Part shown: in pieces, positions 1 through 10,328 of the stretch
How the letters are laid out: the number at the start of each line of letters is the position of its first letter
How positions within the stretch are numbered: the stretch's first letter is position 1
Assembly: GCF_025642135.1 (NCBI RefSeq)
Contig: NZ_CP106793.1
Coordinates: forward strand, 62,001-126,000
Direction: 5' to 3'
DNA: 64,000 bases
Origin: Streptomyces cynarae
Lineage (GTDB): Bacteria; Actinomycetota; Actinomycetes; Streptomycetales; Streptomycetaceae
Notes under the pieces: model-generated
What the model saw: only the letters and a program-made list of their open reading frames with translations
Databases searched by the model: none
What the model was told of the DNA's origin: nothing
Position numbers and translations under genes: made by a program

Positions 1-1676
1 AAGAGGTGGTACTCGCCGTCGTAGTACACCAGGCCGTTGGGATCGCTGGTGGAGCCGGTGAGCTGGGAGTAGTGGTACGTGGGGCGGTACGGCTCGGTGA
101 GGTAGTCGGCGGTGCTGCGGACCTCGACGTTCTGGAAGTACGACGTCCCGTGCGCGGCCGTGGTGCCGACGGTGGCGCCCGTGGTGCGCAAGACGCGGGT
201 TTTCAGCGCCTGGACGCCGTCCACGTACACCTCGATCGTCCTGCCCGTCGCCCGGGCCTCCACGCGGTAGGTGCCGCCGGACGCGATGGGCCGGACCGGG
301 CCGGGAGTGGAGGCAAGGCGGGCGCCGGAGGAGCGGTCCAGCAGGACGACGGCGTTCCGGCCGGCTTCCAGGCGTGCCTCGTAGCCGCCGGAGCCGTCTG
401 CGGCCGCGCGCAGGATGAGACCAGCTGAGGACGAGGTGCCGACGGGGGTGATGTCGGCTCTCGCGACCAGGTCGCCGTCGGTGAAGGGAGCCGTCCGCAG
501 GCCGTTCTCGCCGCGGATGCCGCGCCGGTCGGGGGTCCAGGTGCCGGAGCGGGCCGTCCAGCCTTGGACGCTGGTGACGAGGTCGGCGGCGGCGATGTTC
601 TCGAAGGATACCGCGCCGGCCGCTGCCGTGACGGCGAGTCGGCCCGTCGTGTGGGTCGAGTCCTGGGCGGTGATGACGGGGCTGTAGCCGTCGGGTGAGA
701 GGAAGTTGGTCTGCCAGTGCACGCGCAGTTCGGTGCCCTCGGCTTCGACGCGTAGGCGGTAAACCGTGTCGGCCTTGATGGTGGTGGTGTACATGCCGAG
801 GGTGACGTTCCCGTCGATGCGGTAGAGCCTCAGCCTGCCGTGACCCGGGTCCACTTGGACGCCGTAGCCGCCGGTGGCCGCCTCGTCAGTACGCACCAGC
901 AGTTCGGCGACCGCTGAGGTGCCGTGCAGGAGCAGGTCGGCCTGGAGCGCGGTGTCGTAGGCCCGGGTCGTGGTGACGGCGCGGGCGGTGGATGCCTGGG
1001 ACGGGTCCGCGCGCCAGCCGAGCGGGGTCGCCGTCCAGGTGCCGCCGCTCGTGGTCCAGCCGGTGAGGTTGGTGGTGACGGCGGTGAGGGAGGGCAGACC
1101 GAAGGTGACGGTGCCGCCCTGGGCGAGCAGGCCTACCGAGCCGGTGTCGTGGCGGTGGTCCTCGGCGTGGAGGAGCCGTTTGCCGTCGACGGACACCGTC
1201 AGCTCCGCCCCGTCCACGGCCACTTCGAGGTCGTAGGGTCTTGCGGTCGTCGCGCCCGGCAGAGGTGCGGTGGCGAGTGTGTCGCCGCTCGCCAGGTCGT
1301 AGAGCCGTATGCGGGCCCGGCCCGGGTCGAGGGCGGCCACGTATCCGGCAGAGCCGTCCAAGGCGGCCCGGAACACCAGCGCGCCTACGGCGGATGCGGA
1401 CTGGGGCGTTATGCGGGCCGTGTAGGTGCCCTTGGACGCGAGTTGCTGCTCGGACAGGGCGAGCGCGCTCTCGCGCGTGCCGGCGGTCACCTTCTGACCG
1501 CTGTCGGAGGTGCGGGTCCACGTGCCCGTGACGGGGACGGGGTCGGGGATGGGCACGGTGGGTGCTCCGGCGGCGCTCGGGGTGGCGGCCTGTGCCGCGG
1601 GGAGGATGCCTGCGAGAGGCAGGAGGGTGGCGGCGGTGCCTCCTGCGAGCAGGAGGGTACGGCGGGACACGCTCAT
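1..1676 (-). CDS. Secreted GH32 fructan hydrolase (levanase/inulinase type), 3' part outside the window
   Basis: This is an open frame of about 558 codons that starts at an ATG ending at 1676 and runs off the left edge. AGGAG lies about 5 bases upstream of the start. The N-terminus has a twin-arginine signal (SRRTLLLAGG) ending near AQAA. Three laminin/DUF1080-like beta-sandwich modules follow (roughly residues 45-190, 200-360 and 375-535), recognisable from repeats of the type GGYxxxLDPGRxRxRLYD. At the edge the GH32 motif SDPNGLVYYDGEYHL appears, containing the expected Asp nucleophile. The enzyme should release fructose or fructo-oligosaccharides outside the cell. It is the last visible gene of the fructan operon, 86 bp after the intracellular GH32 gene and behind a strong hairpin. 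Whether levan or inulin is the substrate cannot be told because the catalytic domain is cut off. Confidence 0.85.
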   Translation of the reverse strand, partial: MSVSRRTLLLAGGTAATLLPLAGILPAAQAATPSAAGAPTVPIPDPVPVTGTWTRTSDSGQKVTAGTRESALALSEQQLASKGTYTARITPQSASAVGALVFRAALDGSAGYVAALDPGRARIRLYDLASGDTLATAPLPGATTARPYDLEVAVDGAELTVSVDGKRLLHAEDHRHDTGSVGLLAQGGTVTFGLPSLTAVTTNLTGWTTSGGTWTATPLGWRADPSQASTARAVTTTRAYDTALQADLLLHGTSAVAELLVRTDEAATGGYGVQVDPGHGRLRLYRIDGNVTLGMYTTTIKADTVYRLRVEAEGTELRVHWQTNFLSPDGYSPVITAQDSTHTTGRLAVTAAAGAVSFENIAAADLVTSVQGWTARSGTWTPDRRGIRGENGLRTAPFTDGDLVARADITPVGTSSSAGLILRAAADGSGGYEARLEAGRNAVVLLDRSSGARLASTPGPVRPIASGGTYRVEARATGRTIEVYVDGVQALKTRVLRTTGATVGTTAAHGTSYFQNVEVRSTADYLTEPYRPTYHYSQLTGSTSDPNGLVYYDGEYHL

Positions 1677-1713
1677 GGCGGCTCCTGAGGGAAAGGCAGG
1701 GAAGGGTGGGCCA

Positions 1714-1744
1714 CGGCCCGGGGGGACGTCCACCCCCCGGGCCG
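1714..1744. terminator. GC-rich hairpin between the two GH32 genes
   Basis: Perfect 12-bp stem (CGGCCCGGGGGG with CCCCCCGGGCCG) around a 7-base loop, with no T-run. It lies in the 86-bp gap of an otherwise tight operon. It could terminate, attenuate, or stabilise the 3' end of the upstream message so that the secreted enzyme is made at a different level. Confidence 0.55.
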
Positions 1745-1762
1745 CAGCCGGCTGTAAGACCG

Positions 1763-3295
1763 TCACGGCCACAGGGGCCGGGGTCCTTCGGTGAAGGCCG
1801 ACGCCATCTGCCAGGCGTCGAACCGCTCCAGGGTCACGTCGCCGTCGGCACCGATGCCGACGCCGACGGCCTCGTCCGGACGGGTGGGGTAGATGCGGGC
1901 GGCAAGTGGCCGCCCGCCCGCGAAGATCTCCAGTGCGGAATGGTCGACGAGGACGCGCAGGTCCACACGGCCGTCGGCATCCAGCGGCAGCTCGCCGTAC
2001 CGGGGTTCAGTGTCGACGGTCGGGTCGAGGCTGCTGTTCTCTCGGTGCAGGCGGAGGATGCCGCCCGTTCCGTCGTGCGCTCTGCTGACCTCCACGACTG
2101 TGCGCTCGGCGCCATCAGGTGTCTCGCGGACCACGAGCCGGGCCCTCGCTCCGGGGGCGAGGCGCAGAGTCGTCTCGATGTCGAGTTGATCTCCGCGCAC
2201 GGGGTGCAGCCGGGTGTAGGGGTCGGTGAGCGGGCCCGCCGCCACTTCTACGCGTTCCCGCCGCAGCTGGGTCAGTTCCGGGACCGGGGCCTGGTTCAGG
2301 CGGCCGTCCTCGCCGAGTGTGACGACCCTCGGCAGGGACATCACGCCGCACCAGCCGACCTGTGCGTTCGCCTCGTCCGTCCGTCCCTCCTGGAGCCAGC
2401 CGAACATGATGCGGCGGCCGTGCTCGTCGCGGGTGGACTGGGGGGCGTAGAAGTAGCGTCCGCCGTAGTCGAGGCGGTGGAGGGCGGTGGGGGTGAAGGT
2501 GTCGTCCTGGTAGTGGCCGGTCCAGTACAGGGGGTGGTGGGTGGTGCCTTCGTCCCAGGCGGAGAAGACGAGGACGTCGGTGCCGTCGGCCTCCTCGCTC
2601 TCGCCGATCCGGAAGAGGTCGACGCACTCCCACATCGTGCCGGTCCAGTCGAGTTCGCCCTGGTTCTGCGAGGCGTCGCCGGTCAGCAGGGGGCCGACGT
2701 AACGCCAGCTGCGCAGGTCGTCCGACTCGTACAGGAAGGCCGTGCCCCCGACTCCTCGCACGCCTGAGCCGATCAGCTGCCGCCACACCTGGCCCTCTCG
2801 CCATACGCAGTGGTCGCGGAAGGCTGTGATGTCGACGCCCGCGGGCGGGGCGGTGATGACCGGGTTGGCCCGGTCCTTGGACCAGTACCTCAGGTCTGCC
2901 GATCCCCTCGCTACACAGGGAAGTTCGTGCTCACCGTGCCGGCCGGAGTAGATGATTGTGGGCACTCCTGCGTCGTCGACGAGGACGCCGGACCAGCAGC
3001 CGTCGCGGTCGGGGCCGGAGGTGCCGGGGACGAGGGCGACCGGTTCGTCGGTCCAGTGGACGAGGTCGGTGCTGGTGGCGTGGCCCCAGTGGATGCGGTG
3101 GTGGGCGGGGGCGAGCGGGTTGTACTGGTAGAAGAGGTGGTAGATGCCCTTCCAGTGGGTTAGCCCGTTGGGGTCGTTGAGCCAGCCGCCGGGCGAGGTG
3201 AAGTGGAAGCGGGGGCGGTGGGGGTCGCGCAGGGCGCGCTCGGCCAGCCCCTCGGCGACGGGAGTGCCGGAGGGGAGGGTGAGGTCGTGGGTCAT
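1763..3295 (-). CDS. Intracellular GH32 beta-fructosidase (levanase/invertase family)
   Basis: 510 aa with no signal peptide. GH32 signatures are clear: WLNDPNG with nucleophile D41, FRDH at about 159-162 in place of the usual FRDP, and WECVDLF with acid/base E223. The C-terminal half is the usual beta-sandwich. The ATG ending at 3295 overlaps the stop of the ABC ATPase gene by 4 bp (ATGA), so translation is probably coupled. An open frame extends 59 codons further upstream but only as an out-of-frame read of the ATPase gene. Position and lack of export suggest it splits imported fructo-oligosaccharides in the cytosol. Pro-to-His in the RDP motif, which stabilises the transition state in the family, could alter specificity. 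Confidence 0.92.
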   Translation of the reverse strand: MTHDLTLPSGTPVAEGLAERALRDPHRPRFHFTSPGGWLNDPNGLTHWKGIYHLFYQYNPLAPAHHRIHWGHATSTDLVHWTDEPVALVPGTSGPDRDGCWSGVLVDDAGVPTIIYSGRHGEHELPCVARGSADLRYWSKDRANPVITAPPAGVDITAFRDHCVWREGQVWRQLIGSGVRGVGGTAFLYESDDLRSWRYVGPLLTGDASQNQGELDWTGTMWECVDLFRIGESEEADGTDVLVFSAWDEGTTHHPLYWTGHYQDDTFTPTALHRLDYGGRYFYAPQSTRDEHGRRIMFGWLQEGRTDEANAQVGWCGVMSLPRVVTLGEDGRLNQAPVPELTQLRRERVEVAAGPLTDPYTRLHPVRGDQLDIETTLRLAPGARARLVVRETPDGAERTVVEVSRAHDGTGGILRLHRENSSLDPTVDTEPRYGELPLDADGRVDLRVLVDHSALEIFAGGRPLAARIYPTRPDEAVGVGIGADGDVTLERFDAWQMASAFTEGPRPLWP

Positions 3296-4328
3296 GCGGC
3301 GGTGGTCTCCGCTTTCTCGGTGTCGTCGGTGGCCTCGCCGGTGGGCCTGTCGGTGGCCTTGAGCACGCGGCGGGCGATGTCGGAGGCGGGTGCGCGCAGG
3401 TGGCAGCGCACCCAGTGGGGCCGGCCCTCGTCTTCGCCGACGATGTGGCGGACGGGCTCGGTGCGGCTGCACGTGCCGTCGTCGTACGGGCAGGACGTGG
3501 GGTTGAGGATCTCCTCGCGCAGCCGGGCGCGCTCGGCCGGGTCGTAGCTACCGGCCCGTTCGGGGTCGGGCACGGCGGACAGCAGCAGCCGGGTGTAGGG
3601 GTGGGCGGGGGCGTCCATGACGGCCAGTGCGTCGCCGCCCTCGACGAGTTCGCCGGCGAACATGACCATCGTGGTGTCCGCGAGGTAGCGGGCGGAGCCC
3701 AGGTCGTGCGTGATGTAGAGCATGGCGATGTTCCGCTCGTCGCGCAGGCGCCGCATCAGGTTGAGTACGCCGACGCGCACGGAGACGTCCAGCATGGAGG
3801 TTGGTTCGTCGGCGAGGACCAGCCGGGGCTCCACGGCGAGGGCGCGGGCGATCGCGACGCGCTGACGCTGGCCGCCGGAGAGCTCGTGCGGGTAGGACTG
3901 CAGCATGTCCTCGGTCAGGCCGACCGTCGTCATCAGCTCGCGCAGCGCCTCGGGGGTGGCGGGACGGCCGTGCAGGACGAGCGCCCGGGTGAGGAAGTGC
4001 TCGATGCGGTGCACGGGGTTGAGCGAGCCGAAGGGGTCCTGGAACACCATCTGGACCTTGCGGCGGTACGCCCGTGAGGCCCGGCGCCGCTCGGTGCGCA
4101 GGACGTCCTTGCCGTCCAGCAGCACCTGACCTGCCGAGGGTTGTTCGAGGCGGGCGAGGCAGCGGGCGATGGTGGACTTGCCGCTGCCGGACTCGCCGAC
4201 CAGGGCGGTGATCCGGCCGGCCGGCAGGTCGAAGGACACGTCGTTGACCGCACGGACACGGCGCCGGGAGAAGACAGTGCCGACCTGGAAGTCCTTCGTA
4301 AGACCGCGGACGGACAGCAGTGGTTCGG

Positions 4329-4332
<4 letters not shown>
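3292..4332 (-). CDS. ABC transporter ATP-binding protein, OppF/DppF type
   Basis: 346 aa. Walker [10 protein letters not shown] (about 46-54), signature LSGGQ (151-155) and Walker B LVLADEP (171-177) are intact. The C-terminus carries the cysteine-containing oligopeptide/dipeptide transporter extension (CPYDDGTC and a later WVRCH). It overlaps OppD upstream and the GH32 gene downstream by 4 bp each. This transporter class is best known for peptides, but here it sits between fructan hydrolases, so the cargo is inferred to be a fructo-oligosaccharide. Confidence 0.93.
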
Positions 4333-5282
<950 letters not shown>

Positions 5283-5285
5283 GGC

Positions 5286-6206
5286 TCAGCCCCTCCTCTC
5301 ACGCCGGGCGCGGCGGCTGCGCAGCCTCGGGTTGGTGATCTCGTCCACCGCGTAGTTGACCAGCGCGAGCGCGAAGGCGACGAGCGCGATGCACAGCCCG
5401 GAGGGGACGAAGGCCCACCAGGTGCCGGTCATCAACGCTCCGTCGTTGCTCGCCCAGTACAGGTTGGTGCCCCAGCTGACGACGCTGCTGTCGCCGAGGC
5501 CGAGGAACTCCAGGCCGGCCTGGGCGCCGATGCCGAAGATCACGCAGCCGAGCAGCGTGGTCATCACCACCGACGCCATGTTGGGCAGGATCTCGCGGAA
5601 CATGATCCGCAGCGGGCGCTCCCCGGTGACGACGGCGGCGGCCACGAAGTCCTTGCCCCGGATCGACTTGGCCTGAGCCCGCAGGACTCGGGCCGAGCCC
5701 GCCCAGCCGGTGACGACGAGCACCAGGATCACGGTGGAGGTCCCGGGCGGCAGGAACGCGGCCAGGATGATGAGCAGGGGCAGCCCGGGCAGCAGCAGGA
5801 AGATGTTGGTGATCAGGGTCAGGGCGTCGTCCACGATCCGGCCGAAGTAAGCGGACGCGAGGCCGACGAGGATGGCGACCGCGGTCGCCGCCAGCCCGAC
5901 GGTGAACCCGACGAAGAGGGAGCTGCGTGCGCCCCACAGGGTGAGGGCGAGCACGTCCTGTCCCTTGGCGGTGGTACCGAGCCAGTGTGCGGCCGACGGG
6001 GCCTGGCTGCCGGTGGAGTTGATGAGGGACGGGTCACCCGGGGCGAGTACGGGAGCGAGCAGGGCGAGCAGCGCGAAGACGGCGAGCAGGATCAGCCCGG
6101 TCAGCGCCTTCTTGCTGTCGATGAGCTGGCGCAGCAGTCCGCGCCGGCGCGAAGCGCGCACCGGGGTTGTCGGCGTGGTGGCCGTCGCGATCTCGATGGC
6201 GGTCAT
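5286..6206 (-). CDS. ABC transporter permease, OppC/DppC type
   Basis: 306 aa. The cytosolic N-terminus is followed by a first membrane helix (LIDSKKALTGLILLAVFALLA), a periplasmic-side loop containing HWLGTTAKGQDVLAL, which is the usual DppC sequence before the core domain, and five more helices. The ATPase-coupling loop is visible as GERPLRIMFREILPN. It begins 14 bp after the OppB-type gene and pairs with it. Confidence 0.92.
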   Translation of the reverse strand: MTAIEIATATTPTTPVRASRRRGLLRQLIDSKKALTGLILLAVFALLALLAPVLAPGDPSLINSTGSQAPSAAHWLGTTAKGQDVLALTLWGARSSLFVGFTVGLAATAVAILVGLASAYFGRIVDDALTLITNIFLLLPGLPLLIILAAFLPPGTSTVILVLVVTGWAGSARVLRAQAKSIRGKDFVAAAVVTGERPLRIMFREILPNMASVVMTTLLGCVIFGIGAQAGLEFLGLGDSSVVSWGTNLYWASNDGALMTGTWWAFVPSGLCIALVAFALALVNYAVDEITNPRLRSRRARRERRG

Positions 6207-6220
6207 GTCGGCAGCCCCCT

Positions 6221-7198
6221 TCAGCGGACGCGGACGCGCGGGTCGAGGCGGACGTAGACGAGGTCGACGAGGAAGTTCGCGAGCAGCACCGCCGCCGTGA
6301 TCGTCAGGAAGATGCCCTGCATCAGCGGGTAGTCCAGGCCCTGGACGGCCATCAGCAGCTGGTAGCCGATGCCGGGGTAGGCGAACACGACCTCGGTGAG
6401 CAGGGCGCCGCCGACGACGAAGCCGAGCGCCATGCCGAAGTTGGTGACGGAGGGGAGCAGCGCGTTGCGGGCGGCGTAGCGGAACATGATCCGTGAGGGG
6501 CTGAGCCCCTTGGCTTCGGCCATGGTGATGTAGTCCTCGGCCGCCGTGGCGATCATGGTGTTGCGCATGCCGAGCATCCAGCCGCCGATGGAGACCAGCA
6601 CGATGGTCAGCGCCGGCAGCACCAGGTGGGTGGCGACGTTGGAGATGAAGGCGCCGTTGAAGCCGGGAGTCAGACCGACGTCGTAGGCGTGGCGCAGCGG
6701 GAACCAGCCCAGGCTCACTCCGAACAGGTACAGGGCGCCCATCGCCAGCCAGAAGTACGGGAAGGAGCCGACGAAGATCAGCAGGGGCGGGAAGGCGGAG
6801 TCGAGGACCCCGCCGCGCCGCCAGGCGGCGACGATGCCGAGCAGGTTGCCCAGGACCGCGGCGATGAGGAGTGCGACGCCGCCGAGGAGCAGGGTCCAGC
6901 CGATCTGCTGGCCGATCACGTCGGAGACCGGGGTCGGGAAGCGGGTGATGGAGATGCCGAGGTCGCCGGTGAAGACGCTCTTGATGTAGTTGAGGTACTG
7001 CTCCCAGAGGGGGCGGTGGTCGAGGCCGAAGAGTTTCCGCAGCTGGGCTATCTGGTCGGGCTGCATCGTGCCCTGGGCCTGCGCGAACATCCGGGAGACC
7101 GGGTCGCCCGGCATGAAGCGCGGGAGAACGAAGTTCAGGGTGATGGAGGCCCAGAAGGCGAGCAGATAGAACCCCAGGTTGCGCAGGATCAGACGCAC
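6221..7198 (-). CDS. ABC transporter permease, OppB/DppB type
   Basis: 325 aa. The GTG ending at 7198 is chosen because GGAG lies 8 bases upstream and the protein then begins MRLILRNLGFYLLAFWA, the standard first helix of DppB proteins. The longer open frame to 7960 is a shadow of the binding-protein gene. Family features include FMPGDPVSRM after helix 1, a TWTLLLGG-like second segment, the coupling loop AEAKGLSPSRIMFRYAARN and VFAYPGIGYQLL near the C-terminus. It is separated from the binding-protein gene by 95 bp. Confidence 0.92.
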   Translation of the reverse strand: MRLILRNLGFYLLAFWASITLNFVLPRFMPGDPVSRMFAQAQGTMQPDQIAQLRKLFGLDHRPLWEQYLNYIKSVFTGDLGISITRFPTPVSDVIGQQIGWTLLLGGVALLIAAVLGNLLGIVAAWRRGGVLDSAFPPLLIFVGSFPYFWLAMGALYLFGVSLGWFPLRHAYDVGLTPGFNGAFISNVATHLVLPALTIVLVSIGGWMLGMRNTMIATAAEDYITMAEAKGLSPSRIMFRYAARNALLPSVTNFGMALGFVVGGALLTEVVFAYPGIGYQLLMAVQGLDYPLMQGIFLTITAAVLLANFLVDLVYVRLDPRVRVR

Positions 7199-7248
7199 GG
7201 GTCGTGCTCCCTGTCGGTGGGGGGATGAACGGTGACGCGGTGAGCGGG

Positions 7249-7279
7249 GGCGGCCGTCCCGGTGAGGAGGGCGGCCGCC
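7249..7279. terminator. Stem-loop between binding-protein and permease genes
   Basis: GGCGGCCG (7249-7256) pairs with CGGCCGCC (7272-7279). Hairpins here commonly raise the amount of binding protein over permease by partial termination or 3'-end protection. That role is inferred. Confidence 0.35.
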
Positions 7280-7293
7280 GGTCCGCGCGGGCG

Positions 7294-8973
7294 TCAGCCC
7301 TTGACGGGCTTCAGCGAGGTGAGCACGAGGATCGTGCTGCCGTTGCGGTTGCCGAGGGTGGCGTACGGGTTCTGTTCGGAGGGCCAGCCGGTGAAGCGGG
7401 CGTCCGTGTACGCGCCCCACTCCGGGCCGGTGAACAGCGGGACGACGGGCGCGTCCTCGTTGTACAGCTCCTGCAGGCCGTTCATCTGCTCGCGCTGCGT
7501 CTTCTCGTCGGTGGCGGCGGCGAAGGCGTCGATGAGCTTGTCGGCCTTCTTGTCGCCGAAGCGGTGGTAGTTCTCGGTGGCCTGCTTGCCGACCGGCACG
7601 AGCATCTTGGTCGACATCACGCCGCGGAAGTACTCGTACGGCGTGGCGCCGTTGTTGCTCCACACGATGCCGGTGTCGAAGGTTCCGGTGTTGTACGACG
7701 CCGAGACGGCCGACCAGTCGGGCGTCTTCACTGTGGCGATGATGCCGACCTTCGCAAGGTCCTGCTTGATGATGTTGGCGACCGAGATCCAGTCGGAGGA
7801 GGCCGAGCCGACGGAGATGTCGAGGGTGAAGGGCTTGCCGTTCTTCAGCAGCCGCTTGCCGCCGCTCTCCTTGTAGCCGGCCGCGTCCAGGGCCTTCGCC
7901 GCCGCGTCGGTGTTGTACTTCGTCCAGGTGCAGGAGGAGGCGAGAGAGGTGTCGCGCCACGTGTCGTAGGTGCGGCCCAGGCCCGTGCAGTCGGCAGGTT
8001 CGGCGTAGCCGTTCATCGCGACCTTGGTGATCTGGTCGCGGTCGATCGCCATGCTGAGGGCCTTGCGCACCGCCACATCATTGAAGGGGGCCTTGGTGGT
8101 GTTCAGCTGCCAGTTGATCATGGCGCCGGTGGCCGGGAACCAGTAGTGGTTGTGCTTCTTGTCCTTGGCGACGAAGGACTTCTCGATGTTCGGGATGAAC
8201 GTCTGTGTCCAGTCCACCTCACCGCCTGTGAAGGCGAGGTTGGCGCTGTCGTTGCCGGAGAAGGCTTGCATCTGGATGCCGGCGATCTGCTGCTTGGCGG
8301 GCTGCCAGTAGTCGGGGTTCTTGCGCAGGTCGTACGACTGGCTCTGGAACTTCTCCACCTGGGTGTACGGGCCGGTGGCGACCGGGTTGGGGTTGGTGAA
8401 CGTCGCCGGGTCCTTCACCTTGGACCAGATGTGCTTCGGCAGGATGTAGTGGCCGCCGATCTCGTAGAAGGCGGGCGAGAAAGGCTTGTTGAAGGAGAAC
8501 TTCACCGTGTGGGCGTCGACCGCGGTGACCTGGTCGAGGTAGTCGAAGCCGCCCAGCACCTTCTTCTGAAGCTGGAAGGTGTAGACGACGTCGTCGGCGG
8601 TGAGCGGCTGGCCGTCCGACCACTTGACACCCTCGCGCAGCGTGAAGGTGAGGGACTTGGCGTCCTTGGCCTGCTCCCACTTGGTGGCCAGCCACGGCGT
8701 GTCCTTGGCGTTGGACATGCTGTGGACGACCAGCGGCTCGTAGATCGCCTGCAGGGTCATCGGGGCGGCCTGCGGGGAGAGCGGGTTGAAGTTGCGCGTG
8801 AACGTCGCCAGGTCCTCACGCGGGATGGTGAGCAGCTGGTTGCCGGAGGTGTCACCGGCGCCGGCGGCGCCCGAGCCACCCGTACAAGCGGACAGGACCA
8901 GGGCTGCGGCGGCGGTCGCGGTGACCGCTCTCAGGGCGGTCCGCAGCCGCCGTGAGGCTATGGAGGGTGCCAT
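7294..8973 (-). CDS. Solute-binding lipoprotein, SBP family 5 (oligopeptide/dipeptide type)
   Basis: 559 aa. The signal peptide has an arginine-rich start and a lipobox LVLSAC with the lipid-modified Cys at 30, followed by a Gly/Ser/Thr linker. The length and motifs (REGVKWSDGQPLTADDVVYTFQ, VRKALSMAIDRDQI, GLGRTYDTW) are those of DppA/OppA-like SBP_bac_5 proteins rather than of the CUT1 sugar binders. It begins 74 bp after the lacI stop and heads the transporter genes. Its place among two GH32 enzymes, a LacI regulator and a sugar kinase suggests a fructan-derived oligosaccharide as ligand, a less usual cargo for this family. Confidence 0.92.
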   Translation of the reverse strand: MAPSIASRRLRTALRAVTATAAAALVLSACTGGSGAAGAGDTSGNQLLTIPREDLATFTRNFNPLSPQAAPMTLQAIYEPLVVHSMSNAKDTPWLATKWEQAKDAKSLTFTLREGVKWSDGQPLTADDVVYTFQLQKKVLGGFDYLDQVTAVDAHTVKFSFNKPFSPAFYEIGGHYILPKHIWSKVKDPATFTNPNPVATGPYTQVEKFQSQSYDLRKNPDYWQPAKQQIAGIQMQAFSGNDSANLAFTGGEVDWTQTFIPNIEKSFVAKDKKHNHYWFPATGAMINWQLNTTKAPFNDVAVRKALSMAIDRDQITKVAMNGYAEPADCTGLGRTYDTWRDTSLASSCTWTKYNTDAAAKALDAAGYKESGGKRLLKNGKPFTLDISVGSASSDWISVANIIKQDLAKVGIIATVKTPDWSAVSASYNTGTFDTGIVWSNNGATPYEYFRGVMSTKMLVPVGKQATENYHRFGDKKADKLIDAFAAATDEKTQREQMNGLQELYNEDAPVVPLFTGPEWGAYTDARFTGWPSEQNPYATLGNRNGSTILVLTSLKPVKG

Positions 8974-9047
8974 AATGAAGACTCTTTTCCTCTCTTCAAC
9001 ACACAGGACGAAGACGGGATGGGATTACTCGGCGGACTGATTCGCGG

Positions 9048-10070
9048 TCAGACCGACGAGCGTTCGAGCAGCGGGCAGTCGATCGTCACCCGGCGGGTGT
9101 CGAGCGGCTGCCCCGCTGCGAGAGCGGCGAGCATGTCGACGCCCTTGGTGCCCATCGCTTCGAAGGGCAGAGCGAGCGTCGTCAGCTTCGGCCGCAGATA
9201 GGCAGCGATGAGTTCCTGGTTGTCGAACCCCACCACGGCCACGTCGTGCGGGATGCACAGCCCACGTTCCTTGATCGCGTCGTACGCGCCCATCGCCATC
9301 CGATCGTTGCCGCAGAACAGCGCGGTCGGCCGGTCGGCGGCCGGGCGGTCCAGCAGCTCGCAGGCGGCGGTGTAGGCGCCGTCGGCGGTGGCCCAGCCGG
9401 CGATGACCAGGGACGGGTCGGGGGTGATCCCGGCCTCGCGCAGGGCCCGCTCGTACCCCTCGCGCCTGCCGACGGCGGCCGGGATCGCCGGGTCGAGGTT
9501 GATGAACCCGATGCGCGTGTGCCCGGCGTCCAGGAGCCGACGGGTCGCCTTGTATCCGCCCGACACCTCGTCGGGCAGGATGCAGGGCAGCTCCCCTTCC
9601 GCGTCGTAGCAGTTGACGAGCACCGTCGGAACCTCGCGGGCGGCCTTCGGCAGGCTGACGGCCCGGTGCCAGGTCGTGGCGTACAGCAGCCCTTCCACGC
9701 GGTGCTCCAGCATCTGGTCGAGCGCGGCAGCCTCCTGGGCGGGATCGCCCTCGCTCGCGGCGATCAGCAGGAACCTCCGGTCGCTCCAGGCGCGGCTCTG
9801 CGCGCCCGTGATCACCTCAGCGGCGAAGGGGCCGGTCACGATCTCGGTGATCAGACCGAACCACCCGCTGCGGTTGGCGGCCAGTGCCCGCGCCCCGGCG
9901 TTGGGCCGGTAGCCCAGCTCGTCGATGGCCTCCAGGATCCGCCGACGGGTCTCGTCGGGGATGGTTGCGCCGGGCTTGTCGTTGAGGACGAAGGAGACCG
10001 TGGTCCTCGAGACTCCCGCGCGGCGAGCCACATCGCTCATGGTCACGCGCTGCGTCTTGTTGGTGGCCAC
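9048..10070 (-). CDS. LacI-family regulator, probable autoregulated fructan-operon repressor
   Basis: 340 aa from a GTG ending at 10070 with GGGGA upstream. The N-terminal HTH (VTMSDVARRAGVSRTTVSFVLND, about 9-31) is followed by the hinge region with a LALA-like segment (ARALAANRSG) and a periplasmic-binding-protein-type effector domain. It is the first gene of the operon that continues with the binding protein, so it is probably co-transcribed with its targets. A perfect 16-bp palindrome just downstream of a good promoter lies in front of it. Sugar effectors such as fructose or a fructo-oligosaccharide are likely but not shown. Confidence 0.9.
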   Translation of the reverse strand: MATNKTQRVTMSDVARRAGVSRTTVSFVLNDKPGATIPDETRRRILEAIDELGYRPNAGARALAANRSGWFGLITEIVTGPFAAEVITGAQSRAWSDRRFLLIAASEGDPAQEAAALDQMLEHRVEGLLYATTWHRAVSLPKAAREVPTVLVNCYDAEGELPCILPDEVSGGYKATRRLLDAGHTRIGFINLDPAIPAAVGRREGYERALREAGITPDPSLVIAGWATADGAYTAACELLDRPAADRPTALFCGNDRMAMGAYDAIKERGLCIPHDVAVVGFDNQELIAAYLRPKLTTLALPFEAMGTKGVDMLAALAAGQPLDTRRVTIDCPLLERSSV

Positions 10071-10126
10071 TTTCAGTCCCCTTCGGTCGGTGGAGGTGCG
10101 TCGTGACCCCTCCGGTTTCGCGCTTT

Positions 10127-10142
10127 AGTAACGCGCGTTACT
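10127..10142. promoter_or_regulatory. LacI-type operator in front of lacI
   Basis: Perfect 16-bp palindrome AGTAACGCGCGTTACT with the central CG typical of LacI operators. It lies about 15 bp downstream of the -10 box of the minus-strand promoter at 10157-10186. The same core recurs at 11452-11463. Confidence 0.8.
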
Positions 10143-10156
10143 TCTGTATTTCTGGG

Positions 10157-10186
10157 AAGTTACGGCCGCCTTATGCGGCATGTCAA
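10157..10186 (-). promoter_or_regulatory. Promoter of the lacI-transporter-GH32 operon
   Basis: TTGACA (complement of 10181-10186), 18-bp spacer, TAACTT (complement of 10157-10162). The operator follows immediately, so bound repressor would block initiation or clearance. Confidence 0.65.
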
Positions 10187-10328
10187 TACATCGCCGGGTA
10201 ACGAAGAGGGACGGAAATCAGACGCCTCCTCGGTGCCGCCTCTGGAGGCGGGGCGACACCTCGCGAGGGCGGCCCGCCAGGGCAACGGCATGGCTGTGGC
10301 CTCGCCGCCGGGCCCCGGTGGCTGCGGC

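Noticed and set aside
7204..8955. 583-codon plus-strand open frame
   Set aside because: Antisense to the binding-protein gene, no start site or family pattern.
10231..10253. Short hairpin CCGCCT-CTGG-AGGCGG after the aldo/keto reductase
   Set aside because: A 6-bp stem without T-run is too common at this GC content to call a terminator.
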